From Lachnospiraceae bacterium UBA4260 (GTDB lineage Bacteria; Bacillota; Clostridia; Lachnospirales; Lachnospiraceae): DNA of 64,000 nucleotides. The stretch lies in NCBI GenBank assembly GCA_002395235.1, contig DGWK01000019.1:123241-187240 (forward strand), read 5' to 3'. How positions within the stretch are numbered: the stretch's first letter is position 1; each line of letters starts with the position of its first letter. The notes below the pieces were generated by a model. It did no database searches. It had not been told where the DNA came from and saw nothing but the letters and a program-made list of their open reading frames with translations. The position numbers and the translations under genes were made by a program. This document shows positions 1-8,046 of the stretch, in pieces.

Positions 1-1197
<1,197 letters not shown>

Positions 1198-1209
1198 AAG
1201 GGGGACGAA

Positions 1210-1791
1210 ATGGCAACGAAATCAATTGTGTCAAATTATTTGTTAGACGCGATAGCGCAGGCGATAAATGAAGCGGATGGTGGTTCCGGCACCATGCAGA
1301 TAGCCGACATGCCCGTCAGAATTGCGGCGATAGCGTCAGGCGGAGGCGGCGGCAGTGCCGGGGGTGTTGGATTTGACCCGTATGCTGTTCCGGTCGGCGA
1401 CAATTCGCACTACATGTGGCGACTTCCGCTGACGAATATCAGCGGGGCGTTTGACTGCGCACTCGACTCGTCTTCAGCATATTATCCGATACGCATTATA
1501 ATGTGCCAGTCGGGAGAAAATTTATATTTCTACGAACCGAATTCATGGGAAGACGCAGGAGGTATATATTATGTCGACTCCTGTCTTGTGAGCGACCTTG
1601 TATCACGAAATTCCTATATTACTGACGCGGCGCAGCAGTACCCTTCCGCTGTGTCAGAAATTAATGATTACGTGAACGTCACTTCAATTAAAAACCAGTT
1701 GGAGCACGAGTCGTATGCGCCGTTTGACGAAATTTATTTTTGCTATTTTGATGTAACCATGCTTCATATCATGGGGATAACGGTACGTTAA
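1210..1791 (+). CDS. Putative phage tail-end protein
   Basis: A 193-residue protein starting 12 bases after the fibre gene, with a GGGG ribosome site (aaaaggggga) before the ATG, so it is probably co-transcribed. The N-terminal ~45 residues (KSIVSNYLLDAIAQAINEA...MQIADMPVRIAAI) look like a helical attachment segment. A Gly-rich linker (residues ~46-55) follows, then a 130-residue domain rich in Tyr and Ser that I do not recognise. The layout, a short anchor plus Gly hinge plus distal domain, is common in small tail or baseplate accessory proteins of Firmicute phages. Function is inferred from position only. Confidence 0.6.
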   Translation: MATKSIVSNYLLDAIAQAINEADGGSGTMQIADMPVRIAAIASGGGGGSAGGVGFDPYAVPVGDNSHYMWRLPLTNISGAFDCALDSSSAYYPIRIIMCQSGENLYFYEPNSWEDAGGIYYVDSCLVSDLVSRNSYITDAAQQYPSAVSEINDYVNVTSIKNQLEHESYAPFDEIYFCYFDVTMLHIMGITVR

Positions 1792-1806
1792 AAGGGGGGA
1801 CAAAGC

Positions 1807-1976
1807 ATGAAAAAAATAATCGTAGGTACGACGCCGACCATTAAAACATGTTGAACGCTTTGCCTGCACGAACCACGGCGGCTACATTGACGGTTCCGGG
1901 TTCGCAGTTGCGCAAGGTATCCGATGATGTCATAGACGCGGCAGAAGCGAGAGGATGGACAATCAAGGCGTCATAA
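1807..1976 (+). pseudogene. Composite remnant of phage tail-region proteins
   Basis: An ATG at 1807 with a good GGGGGGA ribosome site opens a frame (MKKIIVGTTPTIKTC) that stops after 15 codons at 1854. Its start looks like a common small phage protein whose N-terminus is GTTPTIK. A second frame (1848-1976, 42 codons) ends in DDVIDAAEARGWTIKAS, which resembles the C-terminal end of leucine-rich-repeat tail proteins. The two ends are in different frames and have no middle, so this looks like two genes joined by deletion. It is not likely to make a functional product, although the first short peptide could be translated. Confidence 0.5.
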
Positions 1977-1996
1977 CGAAACAAAAACCAAAACAT

Positions 1997-2029
1997 GGGG
2001 AACAGGAATAAAATCCTGTTTCCTTTTTT
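1997..2029 (+). terminator. Rho-independent terminator before the lysin gene
   Basis: Stem ggggaacagga (1997-2007) pairs with tcctgtttcc (2014-2023) around a six-base loop and is followed by six T. It closes the tail gene transcript 31 bases upstream of the lysin start. A small GCGC-GAAA-GCGC hairpin follows at 2032-2043. Confidence 0.8.
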
Positions 2030-2059
2030 ATTGCGCGAAAGCGCGGAAAGAAGGAAAAG

Positions 2060-4906
2060 ATGAGCAATTCTTCACTCGTAAATTATACGAAACTGAGCCC
2101 AAATAACAGCGGAAAACGAACTCATAGTATTGACCGTATAACACCGCATTGCGTGGTCGGACAGTTATCCGTGGAAACCCTTGGTGGGCTGTTTGCACGT
2201 TCGTCTTATCAGGCGTCCTGTAATTATGCGATTGGAAGTGATGGCAGAGTGGCGCTGATTGTTGACGAGGGTAAGCGTTCATGGTGTTCTTCCAGTAACG
2301 CCAATGACCAGAGGGCGGTAACGATTGAATGTGCGAGCGAAAAGACAAGTCCTTATGCATTCAATAGCACGGTATATAACAAACTGGTAGACCTTTGCGT
2401 GGATATTTGCAGACGTAACGGTAAAAACAAACTGATTTGGATAAGCGACAAGAATACAGCGCTGAATTACAGCCCGAAATCAGGTGAAATGTTGCTTACC
2501 GTTCACAGGTGGTTTGCAAATAAATCCTGCCCGGGAGATTGGTTGATGGCACGCATGGGGAGCCTTGCTTCAGTAGTTACAGCACGTCTCGGCGGCGCGG
2601 CAGGTTCTGTGACGGTTGAACCTCGTTCCCTGAGTAAGGGAGATGAAGGCGACGACGTTAAGAAGATGCAGACTATGCTGATTGCCTGCGGATATTCCTG
2701 TGGCGAATGGGGAGCGGACGGTTCCTTCGGGAATGCGACGGATGCCGCGCTTCGTAAATTTCAGGGTGCGAAAGGTCTGACCATTGATGGTGTTTATGGC
2801 CCGAAATCTCGTGCGGCACTCGAAACGGCATACAAAAATCGCGGGCAGCAGGCGCAGACACCGGCACCGGCGGCACCGACAACGAAGCATTACACCGAGG
2901 CGTTCATTGACGAAATTGCGCCTTTGGCAAAAGCGGATATGGCAAAGAACGGCATCTGTGCAGCCGTGACTATCGCGCAGGCGATATTGGAGAGCGGATG
3001 GGGACGCAGTGACCTGGCAAAGAACGCTCATAACCTCTTCGGCATGAAGAAAAATCTTTCCGGGAATACATGGGCGGGAAGCACATGGGACGGCAAAAGA
3101 GTCTGCACAAAAGATACGAAGGAAGTATATTCCACAGGCGCGGCGACAGTGAAAGCGGAGTTCCGTGTTTACAATTCCTATGCGGAGAGCGTGGGAGACC
3201 ATAGTGCATACCTGGCGGGAGCGAAGAATGGTTCCGCCCTCAGATATCGTGGTCTGGTTGGTGAGAAGGATTACAGAATTGCGGCGACCATCATTAAAGC
3301 GGGCGGGTATGCCACAGCGCCGGATTATGTGGACAAAATCTGCCGTATTGTTGAGCAGTACGGGCTGACCAAATATAACACGACGTATACAGGGCAGACA
3401 GTGACACCGACAGTTACACCTGTTCCGTCTGTGACAGTGAAAACGCCCAAAGTCATCCACGTTTTTTATCCGGGATATACCCGTACATCCTCTCCTGACG
3501 ACAGACAGGGCGCGGGGTGCGTATGGCATGATGGAAACGGAAAGACCATCATCATCGACGCATACATGAAAAACAGTGCGGCGGCAAAGCGTATCGTAAA
3601 ATATCTGATTGATAACGGCCTTCGTAAGGTTATCTTCGTGGGAACACATGCGCATTCAGACCATTTGGGTGGCGGGTTCCGCCTGCTGGAAGATAACCGT
3701 ATCACGGTTACAGACGTTTATTGCCAGGACCCGTATAGCCTGAAACTTGCGGGAGACGGTTCCGAACCGGGACGTAATGTCAAAAACGACCAGAATTATC
3801 TGAAAAACTTTATCAGTACAGCGAAGGAAGCGGGCGCAAGCGTTCATATCGTGGACAATGGTTCTACCATCAAATGTGGCGATATTGAATTTGTTGTTTA
3901 CAGAAATCAGCCGACGGCGTGGAGCAAAGACTACGATTATCCTGAAGGATGGGCCTATGTCAACGACGGGTCTCTGTGCCTATTTTCTGCTCAGTCTTAC
4001 TACATCATGGCGGGCGATGCAGATGCGAGCCAGTTTGCTGATAAGTACAGCCTGATAGTAAAGGGCGCAGAGGTCGGACATCACGGGAATAATGGTAATA
4101 GAACGTCTGCACGTATCTACGTCGGACATGGATGTATCTTCGCAATCCAGTGCAACAACGAGAGTGGAAATCCGGGTTCCTGTGAGTTCACTCGTTATGG
4201 TTCCGGTCGTATGCGCGAGGCGGGTGTCAAAGTTTGGCAGTTGAATGCTGATATTTTTGGCACAATTCAGTCAGGAAAAGCGGTGTTTACTCAGGGCAAT
4301 TCTGTCGTATCATGGGACGTACCTTTCGGCAAAGGCGACGGCGGGGAGAACCCGGCTGTTCCGCACTATTACAGGGTGCGTATTTCATGGGCAGACAGCA
4401 AAACACAGAAAGGCGCATACACGGTTCTTGCTAACGCGAAGGCTGAGGCGGACAAGTGGAAGGGCGCATATGGTGTTTACGATTGGACAGGGAAAGAGGT
4501 ATACAGACCCGGGAAGACACCGACGCCTACACCTACACCGGCGCCTACGCCTGCCCCGACGCCTACGCCTGCCCCGACGCCTACGCCGGTAGTTCCGGGA
4601 GATGGTCTGTTCCGAGTCAGAAAAGCATGGAGCGACGTGAAATCTCAGAAAGGTGCATACCGCAACCCGAAAAACGCGATTGCGAAAGCAAAGGAAAATT
4701 CCGGATACGAAGTCTATGACGACCACGGGGTTCCGGTTTACCCGGACTCTTATCGCACAGGATTTTTCCGCGTGCGTAAGACATGGGCGAATGCACAGTC
4801 TCAGATTTCCGCTCATAAATATTTGGAAGTTGCCATAAAGACCGCGGATGCGCACCCGGGATACAGGGTGTTTGACCAGTATGGTCGTCTTGTGTATCCG
4901 GTCTAA
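2060..4906 (+). CDS. Multidomain prophage lysin: amidase, PG-binding, glucosaminidase, metallo-beta-lactamase fold, repeat C-terminus
   Basis: A 948-residue protein. Residues ~25-165 are an Amidase_2 domain (N-acetylmuramoyl-L-alanine amidase) with the T7-lysozyme set H30, H149, K155 and C157. Residues ~190-255 are a PG_binding_1 domain (GDEGDDVKKMQ...DGVYGPKSRAAL). Residues ~280-440 are a glucosaminidase-type muramidase with likely catalytic E311 in ILESGWG. Residues ~465-745 are a metallo-beta-lactamase fold of ComEC type with HAHSDH (530-535) and GHH (H674-H675). Then come a short repeat domain (RVRISWADSKTQKGAY), a Thr-Pro-Ala linker (~820-848) and two more copies of the repeat. The wall-cutting domains fit host lysis. 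The metal-hydrolase domain is unusual in a lysin and its substrate is unknown. No signal peptide is seen, and no holin gene is visible nearby. Confidence 0.85.
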   Translation: MSNSSLVNYTKLSPNNSGKRTHSIDRITPHCVVGQLSVETLGGLFARSSYQASCNYAIGSDGRVALIVDEGKRSWCSSSNANDQRAVTIECASEKTSPYAFNSTVYNKLVDLCVDICRRNGKNKLIWISDKNTALNYSPKSGEMLLTVHRWFANKSCPGDWLMARMGSLASVVTARLGGAAGSVTVEPRSLSKGDEGDDVKKMQTMLIACGYSCGEWGADGSFGNATDAALRKFQGAKGLTIDGVYGPKSRAALETAYKNRGQQAQTPAPAAPTTKHYTEAFIDEIAPLAKADMAKNGICAAVTIAQAILESGWGRSDLAKNAHNLFGMKKNLSGNTWAGSTWDGKRVCTKDTKEVYSTGAATVKAEFRVYNSYAESVGDHSAYLAGAKNGSALRYRGLVGEKDYRIAATIIKAGGYATAPDYVDKICRIVEQYGLTKYNTTYTGQTVTPTVTPVPSVTVKTPKVIHVFYPGYTRTSSPDDRQGAGCVWHDGNGKTIIIDAYMKNSAAAKRIVKYLIDNGLRKVIFVGTHAHSDHLGGGFRLLEDNRITVTDVYCQDPYSLKLAGDGSEPGRNVKNDQNYLKNFISTAKEAGASVHIVDNGSTIKCGDIEFVVYRNQPTAWSKDYDYPEGWAYVNDGSLCLFSAQSYYIMAGDADASQFADKYSLIVKGAEVGHHGNNGNRTSARIYVGHGCIFAIQCNNESGNPGSCEFTRYGSGRMREAGVKVWQLNADIFGTIQSGKAVFTQGNSVVSWDVPFGKGDGGENPAVPHYYRVRISWADSKTQKGAYTVLANAKAEADKWKGAYGVYDWTGKEVYRPGKTPTPTPTPAPTPAPTPTPAPTPTPVVPGDGLFRVRKAWSDVKSQKGAYRNPKNAIAKAKENSGYEVYDDHGVPVYPDSYRTGFFRVRKTWANAQSQISAHKYLEVAIKTADAHPGYRVFDQYGRLVYPV

Positions 4907-4953
4907 TAAATGTTGAAACCATCTAACTCGTGCACGGGATTTGGTTAGAGAAA

Positions 4954-4992
4954 GAGGGGAGTGACCTGAAACGGTTGCTCCCCTCTTTTTTT
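4954..4992 (+). terminator. Terminator between lysin and convergent endonuclease gene
   Basis: Stem gaggggagtgacc (4954-4966) pairs with ggttgctcccctc (4973-4985), 13 pairs including two G-T, with a six-base loop and seven T after it. The minus-strand gene ends at 5009. Confidence 0.9.
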
Positions 4993-5008
4993 ATTTTTCC
5001 AATTCTGA

Positions 5009-5815
5009 TTACATATACTTATTCAGGATTTTAGGCCATTCAGTAAAAACTTCCCTGCCGAAAATCACATCGTCGACAAGACCCTGATTTAACGCATCTA
5101 TTAACCGGCACAGATATGACTTGCCGTGGTTCCACCATTCCTGGCTATCAACGAACAGTACATGATGGGGTTTTACGCCGGTTCGATTATATATTTCATC
5201 AAACTCGTATCCGTCGAGTTGGGTTTCGTAAATAGCGTCGGCAATTCTTGACCCAAAACTGGTTGTATAGTAATACTCTTTGATTTCCCATACGAGTTCC
5301 GGCGTGTAAATTGAAGGATATGCGCCGTCAAGACGTCGAGAAGACGAACCGACGATTTTTTGGTTATTGAGAAAGTAAACCAGCCCATGTGGGTCGGCGT
5401 CAAAATCTTTGTTTTTGGCTTTTGCGGCGGTTTCTGCGAGCATGATGATAATTGCGGCATAAAAGTTGACATTCTTTTTTGCCCCTCGCTGTTTGTTCAT
5501 GGGGAAGTTTTTGGTATATTGTCCCAATGCAAATAATCTATTATATTCGAGTTGTACCTGTTGCAAATTCATAAGGTTGGGACGGATGACAGTGTTAATC
5601 GCGGTTGCCCGCATATCACAGTAGTCAACGGCTTGCTGAATTTGATTGACTTTCATATTTAAATTCTCTGATTTGCAAATGTTGTCAACCTCAGCAAATG
5701 TATACTTTTTCACTTCTTTGGTATTTTTATCTGTGTATCCAAGTCTTTCAGAAATAAACCTGATAAAGAACCAAAAAGATTTATCTTCCCGCTGAAATTT
5801 CTTAAATGCTTTCAT
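5009..5815 (-). CDS. Candidate Type II restriction endonuclease, PD-(D/E)XK type
   Basis: A 268-residue protein with no family name I can give with certainty. A segment near residues 160-180 reads RLDGAYPSIYTPELVWEIK, giving D163, E177 and K179 in the D-x(n)-E-x-K arrangement of PD-(D/E)XK nucleases. The surrounding FGSRIADAIYE...DGYE and HHVLFVDS stretches would form the rest of an alpha/beta core. Its start overlaps the end of the controller gene by 14 bases, so the two share one mRNA. An adenine methyltransferase is transcribed away from them. The order R-C-M with a C protein is the classic layout of controlled Type II systems, and this supports the nuclease call more than sequence does. 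Recognition site unknown. Confidence 0.65.
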   Translation of the reverse strand: MKAFKKFQREDKSFWFFIRFISERLGYTDKNTKEVKKYTFAEVDNICKSENLNMKVNQIQQAVDYCDMRATAINTVIRPNLMNLQQVQLEYNRLFALGQYTKNFPMNKQRGAKKNVNFYAAIIIMLAETAAKAKNKDFDADPHGLVYFLNNQKIVGSSSRRLDGAYPSIYTPELVWEIKEYYYTTSFGSRIADAIYETQLDGYEFDEIYNRTGVKPHHVLFVDSQEWWNHGKSYLCRLIDALNQGLVDDVIFGREVFTEWPKILNKYM

Positions 5816-6041
5816 CGTTCATGCCTTCCATTTCTAAGAAAATATCGGAAATCTTCATGTCCAGTGCGTCTGCGATTTTTTCAATGTTGTCTATGGACAC
5901 ATTGCGCTTACCCAGTTCAATGTCGCTGATATACGTGCGGTGAAGTTCTGACAAATCAGCGAGTCTTTCCTGTGATATACCTTTTTTAATTCTTGCGTCT
6001 CGAACGGCTTTCCCGTATCTTATTCGTATGGTTTCTTTCAT
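5802..6041 (-). CDS. Controller (C) protein of restriction-modification system, XRE/HTH family
   Basis: A 79-residue single-domain helix-turn-helix regulator. The core ISQERLADLSELHRTYISDI, followed by ELGKRNVSIDNI, matches the signature of C proteins (HRTYISDIE.G.RNVS). These dimeric regulators delay endonuclease expression after the genes enter a new cell: they activate their own C-R operon and repress the methyltransferase promoter. The gene overlaps the downstream endonuclease gene. Its start is 36 bases from a tandem C-box-like operator (6077-6102), the expected target. Confidence in the family is high, and the regulatory logic follows from known C-protein systems. Confidence 0.88.
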   Translation of the reverse strand: MKETIRIRYGKAVRDARIKKGISQERLADLSELHRTYISDIELGKRNVSIDNIEKIADALDMKISDIFLEMEGMNDESI

Positions 6042-6044
6042 ACT

Positions 6045-6073
6045 TTGACACCTCTATTAAAAAATATTATAAT
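6045..6073 (+). promoter_or_regulatory. Methyltransferase promoter, consensus sigma-A type
   Basis: TTGACA at 6045-6050 and TATAAT at 6068-6073 with a 17-bp spacer, a perfect consensus. Because the -10 sequence ATTATAAT is palindromic, a minus-strand TATAAT (6066-6071) for the C-R operon occupies the same bases. The minus-strand -35 region (about 6089-6094) is weak, as expected for an activator-dependent promoter. Confidence 0.85.
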
Positions 6074-6076
6074 GCA

Positions 6077-6102
6077 GACTATAAGTCTACAGACTATGAG
6101 TG
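6077..6102. promoter_or_regulatory. C-box operator, two tandem sites
   Basis: GACTATAAGTC (6077-6087), spacer TACA, GACTATGAGTG (6092-6102). This is close to the known C-protein operator form GACT...AGTC with a four-base spacer. It lies just downstream of the methyltransferase -10 (at its start site) and over the -35 position of the C-R promoter. Binding could therefore repress M and activate C-R. Confidence 0.8.
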
Positions 6103-6116
6103 ACAGAGGAGGGGAA

Positions 6117-6974
6117 ATGGTTCCGGCGCTATTAAAGTGGATTGGAAATAAGCAACGATTTGCTTCTACGATTATTGGCTATATGCCTGACACGTTTGGT
6201 GATTATTACGAGCCGTTTTTAGGCAGCGGCGCAGTTCTGGCAGAGTTGATAAACACAAGTGAAAATTGGGGCGTGCCCGAATTCGGGAAGGCTTACGGCA
6301 GTGACGTTCTGCCGTTTCTTATCGACGTTTTCAATATAGTCAGGGATTGTCCTGACGAAATCATTTCTTATTATAAGAAAGAGATTGATGAGTATTATCT
6401 GAGGCCCGACGAAAAGTATCTTGAAGTGAGAGAGAGGTTCAATAAATCTTTCAATGCGCTAGATTTCTGCGTACTGTCAAGGACGTGCTACTCGGGCGTG
6501 ATACGGTTCAGAAAGAAGGACGGATACATGAGTACGCCCAGAGGACCGCACAAACCGATAAGTCCTGAAACATTTGGAGACAGAGTAGAATTGTGGCATA
6601 GATTATTGCAGAGAGCAGAATTTACCTGTGAAGGATACCTGGCGGCAATGGACAGAGCCAAAAGCGGAGATTTGATTTACTGTGACCCGCCGTACACGCA
6701 TTCTCAGGGGATTATTTACGGAGCGCAGGAATTTAATATCGACGACCTGTTCGCGAAGATAAGAGAGTGCAAAGAGCGGGGAGTATACGTGATGCTTTCC
6801 ATTAACGGGACAAGGGACAGTAAAAAGAAGGACATATCCGTGACGCCACCTGAGGGATTATTCGAGAGACACCTGATTGTGAATTGCGGGACGTCCATGA
6901 TTGACCGTCTGCAACATTCAGGCGAAGAAATGAAGGATAAGAAGGTCGATGACCAATTATTACTGACGTGGTAA
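6117..6974 (+). CDS. DNA adenine methyltransferase, D12 class
   Basis: Transfers a methyl group from S-adenosylmethionine to adenine N6, here most likely protecting DNA from the adjacent endonuclease. From the chosen start it has 285 residues. The order is that of the D12 (Dam/DpnM-like) class: KWIGNK near the N-terminus (motif X), EPFLGSGA (motif I, cofactor) and DPPY (motif IV, catalytic), then a target-recognition region with RKKDGYMSTPRG. The start at 6117 is favoured because agaggagggg sits just upstream. An in-frame ATG at 6096 is possible. A TTG at 6045 can be discarded because it is the promoter -35 box. Transcribed divergently from the controller gene. Specificity cannot be read from sequence. 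Confidence 0.92.
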   Translation: MVPALLKWIGNKQRFASTIIGYMPDTFGDYYEPFLGSGAVLAELINTSENWGVPEFGKAYGSDVLPFLIDVFNIVRDCPDEIISYYKKEIDEYYLRPDEKYLEVRERFNKSFNALDFCVLSRTCYSGVIRFRKKDGYMSTPRGPHKPISPETFGDRVELWHRLLQRAEFTCEGYLAAMDRAKSGDLIYCDPPYTHSQGIIYGAQEFNIDDLFAKIRECKERGVYVMLSINGTRDSKKKDISVTPPEGLFERHLIVNCGTSMIDRLQHSGEEMKDKKVDDQLLLTW

Positions 6975-6978
6975 GCAC

Positions 6979-7020
6979 AAAAAGAGAGAGGAACTGAATT
7001 CCCCTCTCTTTTTCTTTTTT
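6979..7020 (+). terminator. Terminator after methyltransferase gene
   Basis: Arms aaagagagaggaa and ttcccctctcttt (one mismatch) around a short loop, followed by a T-rich run to 7020. Confidence 0.8.
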
Positions 7021-7315
7021 CAAATCTCAAGTCATATCTGCCATTTCCTCTATATGATACGCCTGCCCGCTGCCCGGTGCAAGACCCGGCGGCACCGAAA
7101 TTCCGAAAACGGGCATTCTTGTGAATTTCGCACAAAATCCTAGAAAAATAAGTATGTAAGATTTTTCCCTATTATAAGTATATAAGAAATACATAGAACA
7201 TATAAATAACTCAATAGGACGGGAGGTTAATAACGAGTATGTAAGAAATGTGATGCACGAAGTAATTATTACCAAATACGTGGTAACCGTTACATATATA
7301 AGAGGGAGGTGATAC
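7021..7315. other. AT-rich intergenic region with repeats and palindromes
   Basis: No convincing gene. It holds three copies of AGTATRTAAGA(AAT) at 7151, 7177-7190 and 7236-7249. There is an inverted repeat TTACCA-N6-TGGTAA (7269-7286), overlapped by GTAAC-c-GTTAC (7283-7293) just before the next gene. The palindromes are placed like operators for the gene at 7316. Confidence 0.55.
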
Positions 7316-7792
7316 ATGGGAAAGTTCAGAGTAAAGACAAGACAGGATGTTGAAGATGCAAAAATGAAGATGTTCCGTTGCGGGTACGGGAGACCTGACC
7401 CGGAGGGGTGGGAAGCGGCGCTGACAATCAGCAGGCAGATTGACAAAACGATGTCTGAGTCAATGGCGTTTTGTCTGGATGTAATGAAGTCAGCGAACTT
7501 CATGAGTCTGCTAGTCGGTCAGGGCGCACAGGTCGCAGAGAACGCAGGTTTCGACGCAGAAAACGGTTTGAACATTGCGGACGACATGCACTCGCTTTCC
7601 ATGTGCCCGTTCTCGGAGTTGCCTGAGCATCTGAAAGTAAATGTCCTTCAGGACGATGATGGTATGACTATCGTGACAGCGGATATCAGTATCGAAGGGG
7701 GTGATGGCTTACAAGTTGGGTATCGAATTGATATTAACCAGAGTAGTGTTTTTGTTCCTGACAATATCGCGGCTCTTTTCGACCAATTCTGA
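7316..7792 (+). CDS. Unknown prophage protein, 158 residues
   Basis: I do not recognise the family. The start is well set by agagggaggtgat eight bases upstream. It is acidic and soluble with no membrane segment or signal peptide. The N-terminal half is predicted helical (QDVEDAKMKMFRCGYG...WEAALTISRQIDKTMSESMAF). The C-terminal half alternates in a way that suggests beta strands (MTIVTADISIEGGDGLQVGYRIDIN). It lies alone between the methyltransferase and integrase genes, in the region where temperate phages carry lysogeny or cargo genes, behind two palindromes that could bind a repressor. A role in defence or in modulating the restriction system is possible but not supported by any motif. Confidence 0.7.
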   Translation: MGKFRVKTRQDVEDAKMKMFRCGYGRPDPEGWEAALTISRQIDKTMSESMAFCLDVMKSANFMSLLVGQGAQVAENAGFDAENGLNIADDMHSLSMCPFSELPEHLKVNVLQDDDGMTIVTADISIEGGDGLQVGYRIDINQSSVFVPDNIAALFDQF

Positions 7793-7837
7793 GCGGCGGA
7801 TAGGAGTGGTTCCGGTCAGGGTATCAACCCAAAACAC

Positions 7838-7903
7838 TCATAGTCAGTATTCTTAAATATAGTTAATATTCTGACTATGAAATAGTGAGTATACTGACTA
7901 TCA
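7838..7903. repeat. Three copies of ATACTGACTATGA, one inverted
   Basis: An inverted copy at 7838-7850, direct copies at 7868-7880 (one change) and 7891-7903 (one change). The first two form a long imperfect palindrome centred near 7859. The direct copies are 23 bp apart, about two helical turns. The core GACTAT also occurs in the C-box at 6077-6102. The cluster is in the intergenic region upstream of the integrase gene, so it is likely an operator array. Confidence 0.65.
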
Positions 7904-7989
7904 TGGTCACAATACTGAAAACGATTGTTTCCGGTCGTGCAAAACAAAATACAAATATCTCCATATTGTTGAGTGACCGGTTTCACAGC

Positions 7990-8016
7990 GGCGGGATTGA
8001 CTGACCCGCCGTTTTT
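7990..8016 (+). terminator. Terminator upstream of integrase gene
   Basis: ggcggg and cccgcc arms around attgactga, followed by TTTTTT. It ends about 30 bases before the integrase start, so integrase is either transcribed from a short local promoter or subject to read-through control. Confidence 0.8.
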
Positions 8017-8046
8017 TATACCATAACTGGGGAGATGGGAAAAAAT

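Noticed and set aside
6045..6116. TTG at 6045 as methyltransferase start
   Set aside because: It is the -35 box of a perfect promoter whose start site lies near 6080; the ribosome site and family N-terminus both point to 6117.
7027..7503. Minus-strand 158-codon frame opposite the unknown gene
   Set aside because: It overlaps the start of a gene with a good ribosome site, has odd composition and no family features. Treated as a shadow.
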